Translations under genes and position numbers: made by a program
From: Oenanthe sinensis
Taxonomy: Eukaryota; Streptophyta; Magnoliopsida; Apiales; Apiaceae
DNA length: 64,000 nucleotides
Assembly: GCA_028671895.1 (NCBI GenBank)
Contig: JAPMAC010000197.1
Span: 8,039,501 to 8,103,500 of the forward strand
Direction of reading: 5' to 3'
Notes under the pieces: model-generated
Database searches by the model: none
Told to the model about the DNA's origin: nothing
Seen by the model: the letters and a program-made list of their open reading frames with translations, nothing else
In this document: one piece after another, positions 23,483 to 35,610 of the stretch
Position numbering within the stretch: position 1 is the first letter of the stretch
Layout: every line of letters begins with the position of its first letter

Positions 23483-24169
23483 TGAAAGGCATATGACTAG
23501 GCCTATTTGTAATAAATAGATGACAACTCAACTCCTGTAAGAAAATGTAGTAAGTAATAAATACTGAGGATGGAATCAAATCGAAGACAGTCAACTAATC
23601 ACAAAGGATCTAAGTATCAGAAGAATTTTATGGGATTGCTACTCAACACTGGAAGAAGTTCATTGTTATGATCAAGCGTCAGTGAAAATAATATTGTGGT
23701 AGTACTTCTATAGAAGACAGAAGATATAGAAGATTTCAAGTGGTTACTACAGAAGATTCCAGAAGAAGATTGAAGACAGTGAAGCAAAAGCGAAATGACA
23801 AAAGGCCTCAAGTTAAAAGTTAATAAATGGAGAATATTTATTAGTATGACACAAATGAACCAGACAGTACATTTGTGTGTCAACTAAAATAATATTTATT
23901 CTTCATTTAGTTCAAAAGGTTTCAAGATCAGAAGACAAAGAAAGGACGGGAAGATTTCAAGACCGACAGCACGGGTATGCGAGTAAAGATAGTATTTTAA
24001 TTCTACTATCAAAAGTTAATTAATTATTTAATTTATCTAATTAAATTAATTCAAGTTGAATTTAATTTAATTTATAAATTAACTAATTAAATTAAGTAGA
24101 ATTAATTTATTATAGAAGATATGACTTAATATGACTTATAATATAATTCAAAAGACTTATTAATAAAAT

Positions 24170-24660
24170 CAAAAAGAGAAGAAAAAGTCATACCGAATTC
24201 TGGCAGAAAATAAGTCATACCGAATTCTGTCAGAAAATAAGTCATTCTGAGCTGCAGAAAATAAGTCATACCGAATTCTGGCAGAAAATAAGTCATACCG
24301 AATTCTGTCAGAAAATAAGTCATTCTGAGCTGCAGAAAATAAGTCATACCGAGCTGCAGAAAATAAGTCATACCGAGCTGCAGAAGAAAAAGTCATATTG
24401 AGCTTCTGCCGACCTAAAGTCATACCAGAATAAGTCATACCGAGCAGCTGTTGAAAAGGTCATTCTGGAGCAAGTGGAATAAGTCATACCGAGTTTTCTT
24501 GAAGAAAAAGGTCATGCTGAATTGATTTTGTTCAATTAAAATAAGTCATACCGATTTTTTTAATTAAATAAAATCCGTATATGACTTTAAAAAGGTCATA
24601 CCGAACTTTCAAAAGGTCATACCGAGCTTCAGTAAGTCATACCTACCAGAAATAAATCTT
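24170..24660 (+). repeat. AAGTCATACCGA tandem array in 5' LTR of element B
   Basis: The core AAGTCATACCGA recurs some 15-20 times. Two main unit types alternate: a 24-bp unit ending GCTGCAGAAAAT and a longer unit ending ATTCTGKCAGAAAAT. Spacing loosens toward the TATA box. The 5' LTR has two adjacent CATACCGAGCTGCAG units where the 3' LTR has three. Position in U3 suggests repeated promoter-proximal elements, which is an inference. Confidence 0.9.
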
Positions 24661-24763
24661 GCCCAGGTTTTTGTAAGTCATACAAGTGTTAAATAAGTCA
24701 TACAAGACTTATTTTCATTAAATTAAGTCATGCTGATAAAGGTCATACCAGTCATTTCAAATC

Positions 24764-24773
24764 TCTATAAATA
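24764..24773 (+). promoter_or_regulatory. TATA box of element B 5' LTR
   Basis: CTATAAATAT is followed by GAGATCAGCTCTTC and is conserved in the 3' LTR (about 34181) and in the older LTR (about 22955). It lies about 370 bp before the LTR end. Confidence 0.65.
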
Positions 24774-25134
24774 TGAGATCAGCTCTTCACTTTTCAGTTG
24801 TTCAATCCAAGAGTTAGAAAAATCAGATCAAATTCAGTAATTTATCTGTATTGTAATATTCACAGATTTCTGTGCTGAGTTTGGATATAATTGTTAAATA
24901 CGAACAATTCATGTCAAATTTGTTCTAGAACTTTTAATCAATTATATAACTGTTTTCTTAATATTAATTTTGTAACACTAATCAAGTTAAAATTATATCT
25001 TTCACTTGAACAGTATTTCATTCCAATTAATATTTCGCGAGTAATTAAAATAATATTTTTAATCCAAATTATTCCGCGATTAATTTTCAGATATTGTATT
25101 CAACCCCCCTTCTACAATATCAGGAACCAACAAT

Positions 25135-25146
25135 TGGCATCAGAGC
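25135..25146 (+). other. primer-binding site of element B
   Basis: TGGCATCAGAGC stands two bases after the LTR and is complementary to the initiator-Met tRNA 3' end. Confidence 0.88.
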
Positions 25147-25338
25147 TGGTTGATATATTTTCATATCAGATCCAAATCAAATTCCGCGAACTCATATAGA
25201 TCTCAAAAATTATTTTAAATTCGAAATAATTTTTTATTCGAAATAATTTTTTCCCGAAAAATTATTTTTGATCAAAAATTGTTTTAAGTCAAAAATTAAA
25301 ATATTTTTTGAAACACTTAATTTTTAATCTTAATAAAG

Positions 25339-27765
25339 ATGAGTACCCAGAACGTGACCAGTATCAAAATTCCACAGTTCGACAGAGAACACTACAATTT
25401 GTGGAAACATAAAATGCTACTGTTTATCGGGATTGCAAATCCCAAGTATGCAAATATTTTGGCCAATGGTGTTGAACCCCCTATATCAGTTATTCTCGAA
25501 CATATAGTAGATGGGGTCGTAATTCCTCACAAACAGTTTCCAAAAAGTCTATATGACTATACAATTGAAGAAAAGGAAGCTGTGTCCCTATACAACAATC
25601 TCAAACTGATATTGATTGAATCTCTAGACTACGTCATGTACAATCAAGTAGTCAATTGTAGAAATACAAAACAGATTTGGGATACAATAGAGATTATCAA
25701 CGAGGGGACTGAGGAAGTCAAAGAGAATAGACTCGAAATCCTGATCTCCCAGTACGAGCAGTTTAGGTCCAACCCTGGTGAGTGTATCTCTGAGGTGTTT
25801 CAGAGATTGAACAAACTGATAAACGAGCTCAACATGAATGGGAAGTATTATCAGAATCAGGAGATCAACAGGAAGTTTCTGCTAACCCTACCCGAGCATC
25901 TGGAGCATAGGATCGCAGCAATCCGTGAGTCTAGGGACATGAAGGAGGTAACCCTAGAAAGACTCTACGGAGTATTGAAGACATATGAGCTGGAACAGAT
26001 CCAGACGAGAGAGATGTATGGGAGAGGCAAGGTTCAGAGTTCCTCCAAAGCACTGTTAGTGGAAGCACCACAGAAGATGGAAATGAAGGCTGCTGTACCT
26101 TCACTGGAGTATGTTGTTCCAGAAATTGGACAAACTTCAGATAAACAAGAAGGTGGTGAGTTCTACTCTCTGGAAGAACTAGATCAGCTAGAAGATGAGT
26201 GTCTAGCTTTGGTTGCCAGGAAGTTTGGCAACATGAGATTTCGGAGAAATCCCTCCTATTAAATCAAATTTTGGGAGATTCCAAAGAGGAGGGTCTTCAA
26301 CAGCTGAATCAAAGAGCGGCTATAAGACCGGCTTAGTGGATAGAAGCAAGTTTCGTTGCTTCAACTGCAATGAGCTAGGCCACTTTGCAACGGAGTGCAA
26401 GAAGCCTAAGCAAGGGAAGAAGAGAGAGTCTTACGAAGAGCTCAAGGAAAAGTACGATGCAGTTTTACAAAAGCATCATGGAATGTCCTATATGGCAAAG
26501 GGAAAAAGCTGGGATGACTCAGATGATAGTGATGGGGAAGAGCTGGGAAATCTTGCTCTTATGGCTTCATCCGAAGAATCAAGGTCTCCTAATAGTCAAA
26601 AAGGAATAGAGGTAAATCCTTATTGCCCTAAAATGTTTAATTTAATAGGTAAAGAACTAGAGGGTGAAAGAAGTAAGGTTAAGCAACTAAGACTCGAAAA
26701 TAAAGATCTAGTTGATGAGCTCGAAGTCTTAAAACAGTTAAAATGAAACAGTGACAAGTTGACTAAGAAATTAACTGAGGACTTAGCTTTTCAAGTCAAT
26801 AGAGTCAGTTGTTATGTTGAAGTTGAGACCTACCTCAGAAACCAGATAGAGGAAGAAAAGAAAAGGTGTCTAGCATATAAAAATTCCTCGTATATTGTAA
26901 AGAACCTAGTTGACCAACAAGTAATAAACAGAAAAGTTGGAATAGGCTTCGAGTACAATGAATCTGTAGGAAAGCCAAGCAACATTACCCCATTCAAGCA
27001 AAGCGCTGAAGAAAGGGGTATTCCTCATGTTGTTAAAGACACACGCAAACCTCTTTTCATTACACCTGTAGCTGAACCCATCCTCGAGAGCTCTATACTG
27101 ATCGCTTATGAGATGCAATAGAGGATCAAGAGGAAGAGAAGAAAAGAGGAGAACAAGCAAGGGACATAAAAGGAGTAAATGTCCAAAAAGAGAAAGCTAC
27201 ACCCAAGACACCAGTGAAAGTTGTGGGAACTTCTGATTTCCACAAACCTGGTATAGGTGCTAAGAACTTAAAGAAGAACTTGAACAGACCTAACAATAAT
27301 TTTGTTAGAAGTAGGGATAGTAACAATAGATGTTATTCTACTGAAAACTTTAAATCTGCTGAAAAAGTTAAAGTAGAAATTGTTAAAACTCCTACTGCTG
27401 TAAATAACATGCCTGCTATTGATGTATGCCATAAACCTTGTGGTATGTTAAATTGTATGTTATGTGCTTTTAATGCTATGACTGCTTATTTCAAACGCAT
27501 GACTGCTAATAAAAAGAACATGATACCGAGACAATACATCAATAATAAATTTGCTAAATCCAAGACTGCTATTCCTTCACCTGTCAAGAAGGAAAAATAT
27601 ATTCCTAAGTCTAAACAAAAAGTTGTTAAGACTGTTTATAAGAAAGTAAGTACAGTCAAGGAGGATGCAGCTGTTGTTCGAAAAGGATCTGTTGTCAAAG
27701 CTGACAAAGGTCAATTCTTTAAGTATGTCGGGCCCAATCAATTTTGGGCTCCGAAGATGATCTAA
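25339..27765 (+). pseudogene. Sirevirus gag, broken by frameshifts and a stop
   Basis: The start at ATG 25339 gives MSTQNVTSIKIPQFDREHYN, a UBN2/DUF4219-type copia gag with YNLWKHKMLLF and TKQIWDTIE. The frame shifts at about 26251 (an extra C in a CCC run ends it at 26262). It continues with a CCHC knuckle, CFNCNELGHFATEC (26357 onward), and coiled-coil-like acidic sequence. There is an in-frame TGA at 26744-26746 and another shift near 27110. The last part is lysine-rich and ends GPNQFWAPKMI before TAA 27763-27765. Gag forms the particle and binds RNA. The long tail after the knuckle is typical of Sireviruses. Confidence 0.85.
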
Positions 27766-27783
27766 TCCGTTTGATATTTGCAG
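27763..27783 (+). other. gag-pol junction with stops and acceptor-like TTGCAG
   Basis: Between FWAPKMI and GVKQVNRIVWILDSG the same frame holds TAA and TGA, then ATATTTGCAG directly before GGAGTT. A similarly placed stop followed by GATTGCAGGG occurs in the unrelated element at about 63590-63613. Splicing at this AG is a hypothesis. Confidence 0.4.
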
Positions 27784-30700
27784 GGAGTTAAACAGGTAAA
27801 CCGGATTGTATGGATCCTGGACAGCGGATTGTCAAGGCATATGACCGGAGATAGAGCCCTGCTATCAGACGTGGTTGAGAGAGCTGGCCCAATTGTCACC
27901 TTTGGAGATAACAGCAAAGGAATGACTACGGGATATGGCAAGTTAAATACTGGAAATGTTATCATTGAAAATGTCTCTTTAGTGGAAGGACTTAAGCACA
28001 ATCTACTCAGCGTCAGTCAATTCTGTGATAGAGGTTACAAAGTAAACTTTATCAAGGAGAAGTGTTTAATAGCTCATTCTAAAGAAGACAGACTAGCCTT
28101 GCGTGGAGTAAGGAAAGGAAACTTGTACGTAGCTGATTTCAACTCGGGAACTGAAGTTGAAGCAAACTGTTTTTATTCAAAAGCTTCAACAGAAGAAAGT
28201 TGGCTATGGCACAAGAAGCTCTCACACCAGAACTTCAAAACAATGAACTCTCTAGTCAAGAGGGATTTGGTGAGAGGACTGCCTCCGATGGAATTCTCAC
28301 AAGAAGGTTTGTGCGAGGCATGTCAAAAAGGGAAGTCAAAAAGAGCAACTCACAAAGGCATAGACTCTACTAATATTACTGAACCACTGCAACTGCTACA
28401 TATGGATTTATTTGGTCCAGTCAATATTCTGTCAAAGTCAAGGAAAAGATATGCCTTAGTGATTGTAGATGACTTCACAAAGTACTCGTGGGTTTTATTC
28501 TTGAACTCTAAGGATGAAACTCCACAATTGGTGATTGATCATGTAAAGTTGATTGAGTTAGATTCAAAGCTACCTGTCCGGGCAATCAGATCAGATAATG
28601 GAACAGAATTCAAGAATGAAATTCTGAATAGCTTCTGCTCAGACAAAGGGATAACAAGACAATTCTCAGCGCCAAGAACTCCGCAACAGAATGGAGTAGT
28701 AGAAAGGAAGAATCGAACCCTGATTGAAGCTGCAAGAACAATGTTAAGTGAATCAAGGTTGCCTATCTACTTCTGGGCTGAAGCAGTAAACACAGCATGT
28801 TATACCCAGAATCGAACTTTAATCAATAAAGAACATATGAAGACTCCCTATGAATTAATGGCTGGCAAGAAACCAACACTCAAAGTACTTTCATGTATTT
28901 GGAGCCAAATGTTTTGTGCTAAAAGATGGAGATGAACATCGTGGCAAATTCGAGGCCAAGGCACATGAAGCAATTTTTGTCGACTACTCAAAAAGAGCAT
29001 ATAGGGTGTACATAATTGATCAGCACCAAGTAAAAGAAAGTGTCAACGTTACTTTTGATGACACTAAACTCCCGAGCATCCAAACTGAAGATCCTTCTGA
29101 GTCATTAAAATTTGACAATCATCCAGACTCAGATTCGGATAATGAAGAAGAGTCTGAGGTTGCAACAGGAAATGATGATGACAACAATGATGGTAATGAT
29201 CCAGGTAATAGTGGTGGAAACAATGGAAACACTGGAGATACAACTAATACCAGTGGTGGATCAACAAGTCAACCTGGTAGCAACTCAGGGGGAGATGAAG
29301 GATCAACTGGCACAACACAACGTCACAATGAATATAGAGGCGAATCATCAAGATCAAACCTACCAAGGGAAAGGATATGGAGCAAAGATCATCCTTTTGA
29401 ATTGATCATAGGTGATCCAGATGTTGGTGTTAGAACCAGAAATGCAACTTCAAATGAATGTTTATTTTCGGTTTTTCTATCTCAAGAAGAACCAAAGAAA
29501 ATTGAAGATGCTCTAACTGATCCAGATTGGGTTCTTGCCATGCAAGAAGAACTCAATCAGTTCGAAAGGCAAGAAGTATGGACACTGGTACCCAGGCCTA
29601 AAGATAGATCTGTTACTGGCACGAAATGGGTATACAGGAACAAGTTAGACGGTGATGGCATTGTTACTAGGAACAAGGCCAGACTGGTTGCTAAGGGTTA
29701 CTCTCAGGAAGAGGGAATTGATTATGATGAGACCTACGCACCAGTTGCAAGACTTGAAGCCATCAGGATATTTCTGGTATTCGCAGCACATTCTAATTTC
29801 AAAATTTATCAAATGGATGTGAAGAGTGCATTTCTGAATGGAGAGTTAGAAGAGGAAGTATATGTGGAGCAGCCCCCTGGCTTTGAAAATCCAGAGTTTG
29901 CTGATTTTGTGTATTTTCTATTCAAAGCTCTCTATGGACTCAAGCAAGCACCGAGGACATGGTATGACACTCTCTCTATATTTTTACTTGAAAACGGTTT
30001 TACTAGAGGTGTCATAGACAAAACTCTCTTTTACAAATTACATAATAAAGATATGATATTCGTCCAAGTTTATGTTGACGATATTATATTTGGTTCTACT
30101 AACGAAATCTTGTGCAAGAAATTTGCTAAGTTAATGCAGAGTAGATATGAGATGAGCATGATGGGTGAGCTGTCATTCTTCCTTGGATTGCAAGTGAAGC
30201 AAAAAGAATATGGGATTTTTATTTGCCAATCAAAGTACATAAGGGATCTTCTAAGGAAATACAATCTAGAAGATTCTACACCGGCAAAAACCCCTATGCC
30301 AACAGCCACAAAGCTTGACAAAGATGAAACTGGTAAGAAGGTGGACATCACAAGCTATAGAGGTATGATAGGCTCATTATTATATCTAACTGCTAGTAGA
30401 CCCGATATAATGTTTGCAACATGCTTATGTGCAAGGTTTCAAACTGATCCTAGAGAATCTCATCTTATAGCTGTTAAAAGAATTTTTAGATATCTGAAGG
30501 GTACACCGAATCTTGGAATTTGGTACCCTAAAGATAGAGGTTTTGAACTAATAGGCTATACATATTCAGATTATGCAGGATGCAGGATGGACAGGAAAAG
30601 TACGTTTGGAAGCTGTCAGTTTCTAGGACAACGGTTGATTTCCTGGTACAGCAAGAAACAACACTCAGTATCTACCTCGACAGCCGAAGAAGAATATATT

Positions 30701-31015
30701 GCGGCAGGTAGTTGTTGTGCACAGATCTTGTGGATAAGGAATCAGCTGAATGATTATGGACTTGCACTATCTAAAATCCCAATACTTTGCGATAACACAA
30801 GTGCCATAGCAATTTCCAATAATCCTGTACAACATTCAAGGATCAAGCACATAGACATAAGGTATCATTTTATCCGAGAGCATGTCATGAATGGAACTAT
30901 GGTGTTACATTTTGTACCCACAGAAGATCAAATTGCCGACATCTTCACGAAACCACTTGATGAATCCACTTTCTCTAAGTTGGTTAGTGAGCTAGGGATG
31001 TTAAACATGAACTAA
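27784..31015 (+). pseudogene. Sirevirus pol: protease, integrase, RT, RNase H with one frameshift
   Basis: Protease motif WILDSGLSRHMTG has Leu where the family has Cys (DSGCS). Then come the pre-integrase block (WLWHKKLSHQNF), integrase (LLHMDLFGP, VDDFTKYSWVLF, QQNGVVERKNRTL), a single inserted base near 28884 that splits the frame, an acidic/Gly-Asn linker, RT (YQMDVKSAFLNGELEEEVYV, VYVDDIIFGSTN) and RNase H (SDYAGCRMDRKST, STAEEEYIAA, LCDNTSAIAI, KHIDIRYHFIREHV, IADIFTKPLD). It stops at TAA 31013-31015. RT-RNase H from 28916 is one open frame of 699 codons with all expected catalytic motifs, so only small repairs of frame separate it from a working copy. Confidence 0.9.
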
Positions 31016-32404
31016 GTATTGCATGATGTTTTAAATTGCATATTTAATTTTAAGCAAGCACTGTAAATACACTGTATATATTCCTTAAAATATTTCAAAA
31101 ACAAACAAACAAATTGAAAAAGAAAACTCAAAAAGATTTTCCTTATTTTTGTACAGTTGTTATTTTATTGGCATCATTATTATAAATTTATTTAATATTA
31201 TCTTTAGTTTATAACAATCGGTATCAGTTATATATATATATATAAGTATGTATAGTATTATTTGTTTTACATTTTGGCATATTTATTTTTATTTTTATTT
31301 TTATCTATTTTTATTTTTATTTATATCTAGATATAAGCTGATTATTCTCAGTCTCTTTTGAGAAATAGGAAAGATCTATGAGCTTGATAATCCAATCGAT
31401 TCTAAAAGTTAGATCCTAATCATTGGGGTCAATCTCTAACCAAGATCTTAGAACCAAACACACAAACACTATCACTTCCGTCTCTCTAACCATTAAACAG
31501 AATACCTATTTGTTCATTATGAGGGAGTCAATGCCTTGATTGCATTTGATAAGGTTGGTGATGTGAGTGATCCAACAGCTCTGTCTCCAGAAAGGTGATT
31601 CATATATAAACTGAGACAACTGTTAGCTCATCTGTGTTCTCTCAAAATGATACAGACTTGGAAAAGGCAAAACTGTTACTAGGTTCATTCTCTCAACAGA
31701 GTGAGTCTATTGAATTCAGCCTGTCAGCCAAGGCTACTTGTAAAGAGTCAATTTCATCTGACATTTCTTTCACCTCACATAAAGTGTCTTCTTTTCAAAG
31801 GGACCAACAATGATTAAGAGGGAGCAACTAGAGTGTCGTGTAAGGATGAATTGACGGAAGCAATTTTTCTAAACTTTCATATCAAGGAAGGAAGAATAAT
31901 TGATGATTCTGACGGAATCAACATGCCTTCACAGGCATCAGGAGGAAACTTGGATCATTTGCTACATTATAGATCCTTGTCTCCCTCCCCAGATGGAACA
32001 TATCTGGATTCCTAATGGAATAGGTCATCTTAGATGATCAGCAACTCAATGAATCTATTCCTGAAGCAATTCAGTTTTCCAAAGTCAAAATGTTTTTATA
32101 GATTCAATTGAGGACGGGGATTTACGAAACCCCATTGCACCACCAGTGACCTCTCTTGAAGGGGCTATGGTGATCTTTCTTGCAGGTACAAAAGACTACG
32201 ACATCCGTACTGAGAGAGAGATATAGTGATGTGAGAATAGAGTGAAACACAAGTAAGGACGAGTGAAAATATATATATTCTATGAGTGAAACACTTAGAG
32301 AGTATATGAGCGAAACACTTGTGAGGAACACAAAGTAAAATCACACACTAGCACAGTTACCAAATCCTATTTCCAATTCCCTGTTACAGATTTCTAATGT
32401 TACT
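31016..32404 (+). other. post-pol (env-like) region of element B
   Basis: No long frame remains. The 5' part is AT-rich with a TTTTTATTTTTA microsatellite (about 31285-31325). The later part shares blocks with element A (CTCTCAACAGAGTGAGTC, GAGTGAAACAC repeats). If an env-like gene existed here it is lost. Confidence 0.6.
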
Positions 32405-32876
32405 CAACTAAGGGAGAGAAAATTTCGAATAAAGAGGATTACTCAACTAAGGGGGAGAAGTATCCTATTTAGGGAGAAGTATCAAAAGGGGAGAGGTATT
32501 CTAAGTGTTCAACTAAGGGGGAGAAGTGTTGAAGACTTTTACTTTTACCAGAAGAGGATTACTCAAAAGTTGGGTTATTCACGAAAGGAGAAATTGAATC
32601 TACCTTGGATGAGAAGTGAAGACAGAAGTTGGAGAATCTTAAGAAAAGTGGTAAGAAGAGAAATGAAGATAATACTACTTGTATAATATGTTCAGTACTA
32701 GAGGAACAAACATCTTTCATTTCAGTTACTCAAAGAAATCTGGAAATGTATTATATGATCCAGAGAACAATTTATTTACTTACAGTTTTTAAATGTAATA
32801 TTATTTTCTTAGTTGTTAGTTGAGTTATCCTCTAGGAATTTGTGTGTTAAATGTTTAACAACAACTAGGGGGAGAT
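32405..32876 (+). other. cluster of polypurine tracts of element B
   Basis: CAACTAAGGGGGAGAAG or close variants occur near 32405, 32443, 32471, 32487 and 32510, with the functional tract ACTAGGGGGAGA next to the LTR at 32865-32876. Multiple polypurine tracts upstream of the 3' LTR are a described trait of Sireviruses. Confidence 0.8.
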
Positions 32877-34550
32877 TGAAAGGCATATGACTAGGCCTAT
32901 TTGTAATAAATAGATGACAACTCAACTCCTGTAAGAAAATGTAGTAAGTAATAAATACTGAGGATGGAATCAAATCGAAGACAGTCAACTAATCACAAAG
33001 GATCTAAGTATCAGAAGAATTTTATGGGATTGCTACTCAACACTGGAAGAAGTTCATTGTTATGATCAAGCGTCAGTGAAAATAATATTGTGGTAGTACT
33101 TCTATAGAAGACAGAAGATATAGAAGATTTCAAGTGGTTATTACAGAAGATTCCAGAAGAAGATTGAAGACAGTGAAGCAAAAAGGAAATGACAAAAGGC
33201 CTCAAGTTAAAAGTTAATAAATGGAGAATATTTATTAGTATGATACAAATGAACCAGACAGTACATTTGTGTGTCAACTAAAATAATATTTATTCTTCAT
33301 TTAGTTCAAAAGGTTTCAAGATCAGAAGACAAAGAAAGGACGGGAAGATTTCAAGACCGACAGCACGGGTATGCGAGTAAAGATAGTATTTTAATTCTAC
33401 TATCAAAAGTTAATTAATTATTTAATTTATCTAATTAAATTAATTCAAGTTGAATTTAATTTAATTTATAAATTAACTAATTAAATTAAGTAGAATTAAT
33501 TTATTATAGAAGATATGACTTAATATGACTTATAATATAATTCAAAAGACTTATTAATAAAATCAAAAAGAGAAGAAAAAGTCATACCGAATTCTGGCAG
33601 AAAATAAGTCATACCGAATTCTGTCAGAAAATAAGTCATTCTGGGCTGCAGAAAATAAGTCATACCGAATTCTGGCAGAAAATAAGTCATACTGAATTCT
33701 GTCAGAAAATAAGTCATTCTGAGCTGCAGAAAATAAGTCATACCGAGCTGCAGAAAATAAGTCATACCGAGCTGCAGAAAATAAGTCATACCGAGCTGCA
33801 GAAGAAAAAGTCATACCGAGCTTCTGCCGACCTAAAGTCATACCAGAATAAGTCATACCGAGCAGCTGTTGAAAAGGTCATTCTGGAGCAAGTGGAATAA
33901 GTCATACCGAGTTTTCTTGAAGAAAAAGGTCATGCTGAATTGATTTTGTTCAATTAAAATAAGTCATACCGATTTTTTTAATTAAATAAAATCCGTATAT
34001 GACTTTAAAAAGGTCATACCGAACTTTCAAAAGGTCATACCGAGCTTCAGTAAGTCATACCGACCAGAAATAAGTCTTGCCCAGGTTTTTATAAGTCATA
34101 CAAGTGTTAAATAAGTCATACAAGACTTATTTTCATTAAATTAAGTCATGCTGATAAAGGTCATACCAGTCATTTCAAATCTCTATAAATATGAGATCAG
34201 CTCTTCACTTTTCAGTTGTTCAATCCAAGAGTTAGAAAAATCAGATCAAATTCAGTAATTTATCTGCATTGTAATATTCACAGATTTCTGTGCTGAGTTT
34301 GGATATAATTGTTTAATAAGAACAATTCATGTCAAATTTGTTCTAGAACTTTTAATCAATTATATAATTGTTTTCTTAATATTAATTTTGTAATACTAAT
34401 CAAGTTAAAATTATATCTTTCACTTGAACAGTATTTCATTCCAATTAATATTTCGCGAGTAATTAAAATAATATTTTTAATCCAAATTATTCCGCGATTA
34501 ATTTTCAGATATTGTATTCAACCCCCCTTCTACAATATCAGGGACCAACA
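32877..34550 (+). repeat. 3' LTR of element B (1674 bp)
   Basis: It is near-identical to the 5' LTR, with one additional 24-bp CATACCGAGCTGCAG unit around 33740-33800, which accounts exactly for the 24-bp length difference. Confidence 0.95.
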
Positions 34551-34555
34551 ACTAC
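34551..34555. repeat. target-site duplication ACTAC (right) of element B
   Basis: Exact match to 23478-23482. Confidence 0.9.
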
Positions 34556-35245
34556 CAATATCAATAACTGCCAACCTAACAATATCAACAACTGCCCTGA
34601 CTTAATTTAGGAACCTGACAAAATACAATTCATACAGAGACGTATAATCTAAAAGAACTAATGATAAGTTTATTCCATTTATCAGTGATATTGATATATA
34701 AACTTATATACATAGGAGAAAAACGTCACATTCCTATGTTACGTCTGAAGTATATAAAAACATATACGTCCACTTATGTATCGTGTAGGGTGCATACGTT
34801 ATTTACACATAATTAATTAGAGATAGTGCAAAAATGATTAATTTATGAATAATATCGTAATATAGGTTAATTGGCAAGGAGATGAATGATGAGTGCTCTA
34901 TTTGAGTACATCGTGAAGATGTATCAAGGCATAATGGTTAACCGAGATACTTCTGTCGTAGAGGTGTATCAGCTGTACAAAAAGGACCGTAAATACACGA
35001 GTGAGTAATTTAGACACCTTACTATTATAAAATAGTCATTTAGGTCATTTTTTCACAAATTCTATTTTATTAACCAAAATTTATTTAAAAAATTACTTTA
35101 TGTAAATTTAGCTAAACATATGCATCTAATTTTTAAAAAAAAATATTTCAAACAAATTTCAAATAAAAAATCTCTTTTAATTTAAAACAAATAAATTATA
35201 CTATAAATTATAAACAACCTTTTTTAAATTATAATCTCTTTATCC
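34556..35245. other. intergenic AT-rich DNA, nothing recognised
   Basis: It starts with degenerate CAATATCAACAACTGCC repeats, the original flank of element B's target. No coding or structural signal is seen. Confidence 0.5.
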
Positions 35246-35250
35246 CTACT

Positions 35251-35610
35251 TGTTGAAAATAAAGATGATATTTGAACACCCTCACAATACATATAGACAG
35301 CTGATATGTATACAACACATGAAAGATCAAGAACTGGTATATATTCTTGATGAAAATGAACACATACAATCACATATAAATAGGAGACACACAAAGGTGA
35401 TACCTAAAAAATAGCAACTAACATCCTATCATGACTACACTCTTCCACATCCCTGATAATACTGAAACTGAACTATGATGTGGTCTATAGCTACTACTGC
35501 GCTAACCATCACAAACGTTTACTAATACACATACAATTTATTCAGTAAAATAAATAAAATAAAACATAAACATTAATATTCAAATACAAGTTTAAGATTA
35601 TTTTCCAACA
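35251..35610 (-). repeat. 3' LTR of the deleted LTR element
   Basis: 360 bp, TGTTGAAAATAAAGATG on the plus strand to TTTTCCAACA. It pairs with 36100-36462. Confidence 0.92.

Larger units (their letters stand above)
23483..25132 (+). repeat. 5' LTR of element B (1650 bp)
   Basis: TGAAAGGCATATGACTAGG at the start; the end is CAACCCCCCTTCTACAATAT then GGAACCAACA. It includes the CATACCGA array and a TATA box. Open frames across the array (about 24126-24438 on the minus strand) are repeat translations, not genes. Confidence 0.95.
23483..34550 (+). mobile_element. full-length Sirevirus-like Ty1/copia element B (11.07 kb)
   Basis: The layout is: LTRs of 1650 and 1674 bp starting TG and ending CA, TGGCATCAGAGC primer site, gag, protease-integrase-RT-RNase H, a 1.85-kb post-pol region, several polypurine tracts and perfect ACTAC flanking duplications. 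Large size, extra DNA after pol and multiple polypurine tracts point to the Sirevirus (SIRE/Maximus) group. The LTRs differ by roughly 15 substitutions plus one 24-bp repeat unit, about 0.9%, so insertion is recent. Gag-pol nevertheless holds at least five frame-breaking changes, so it needs helper proteins or was copied as a defective RNA. Confidence 0.92.

Noticed and set aside
24126..24438. Minus-strand open frames encoding repeated MTYFL or YDLFSA peptides
   Set aside because: They are translations of the LTR tandem array, recur in the 3' LTR (33520-33856) in two frames at once, and lack any gene context.
24170..24660. CRISPR-like regular repeats
   Set aside because: Units abut with little or no unique spacer, lie inside both LTRs of a plant retrotransposon, and no cas genes exist.
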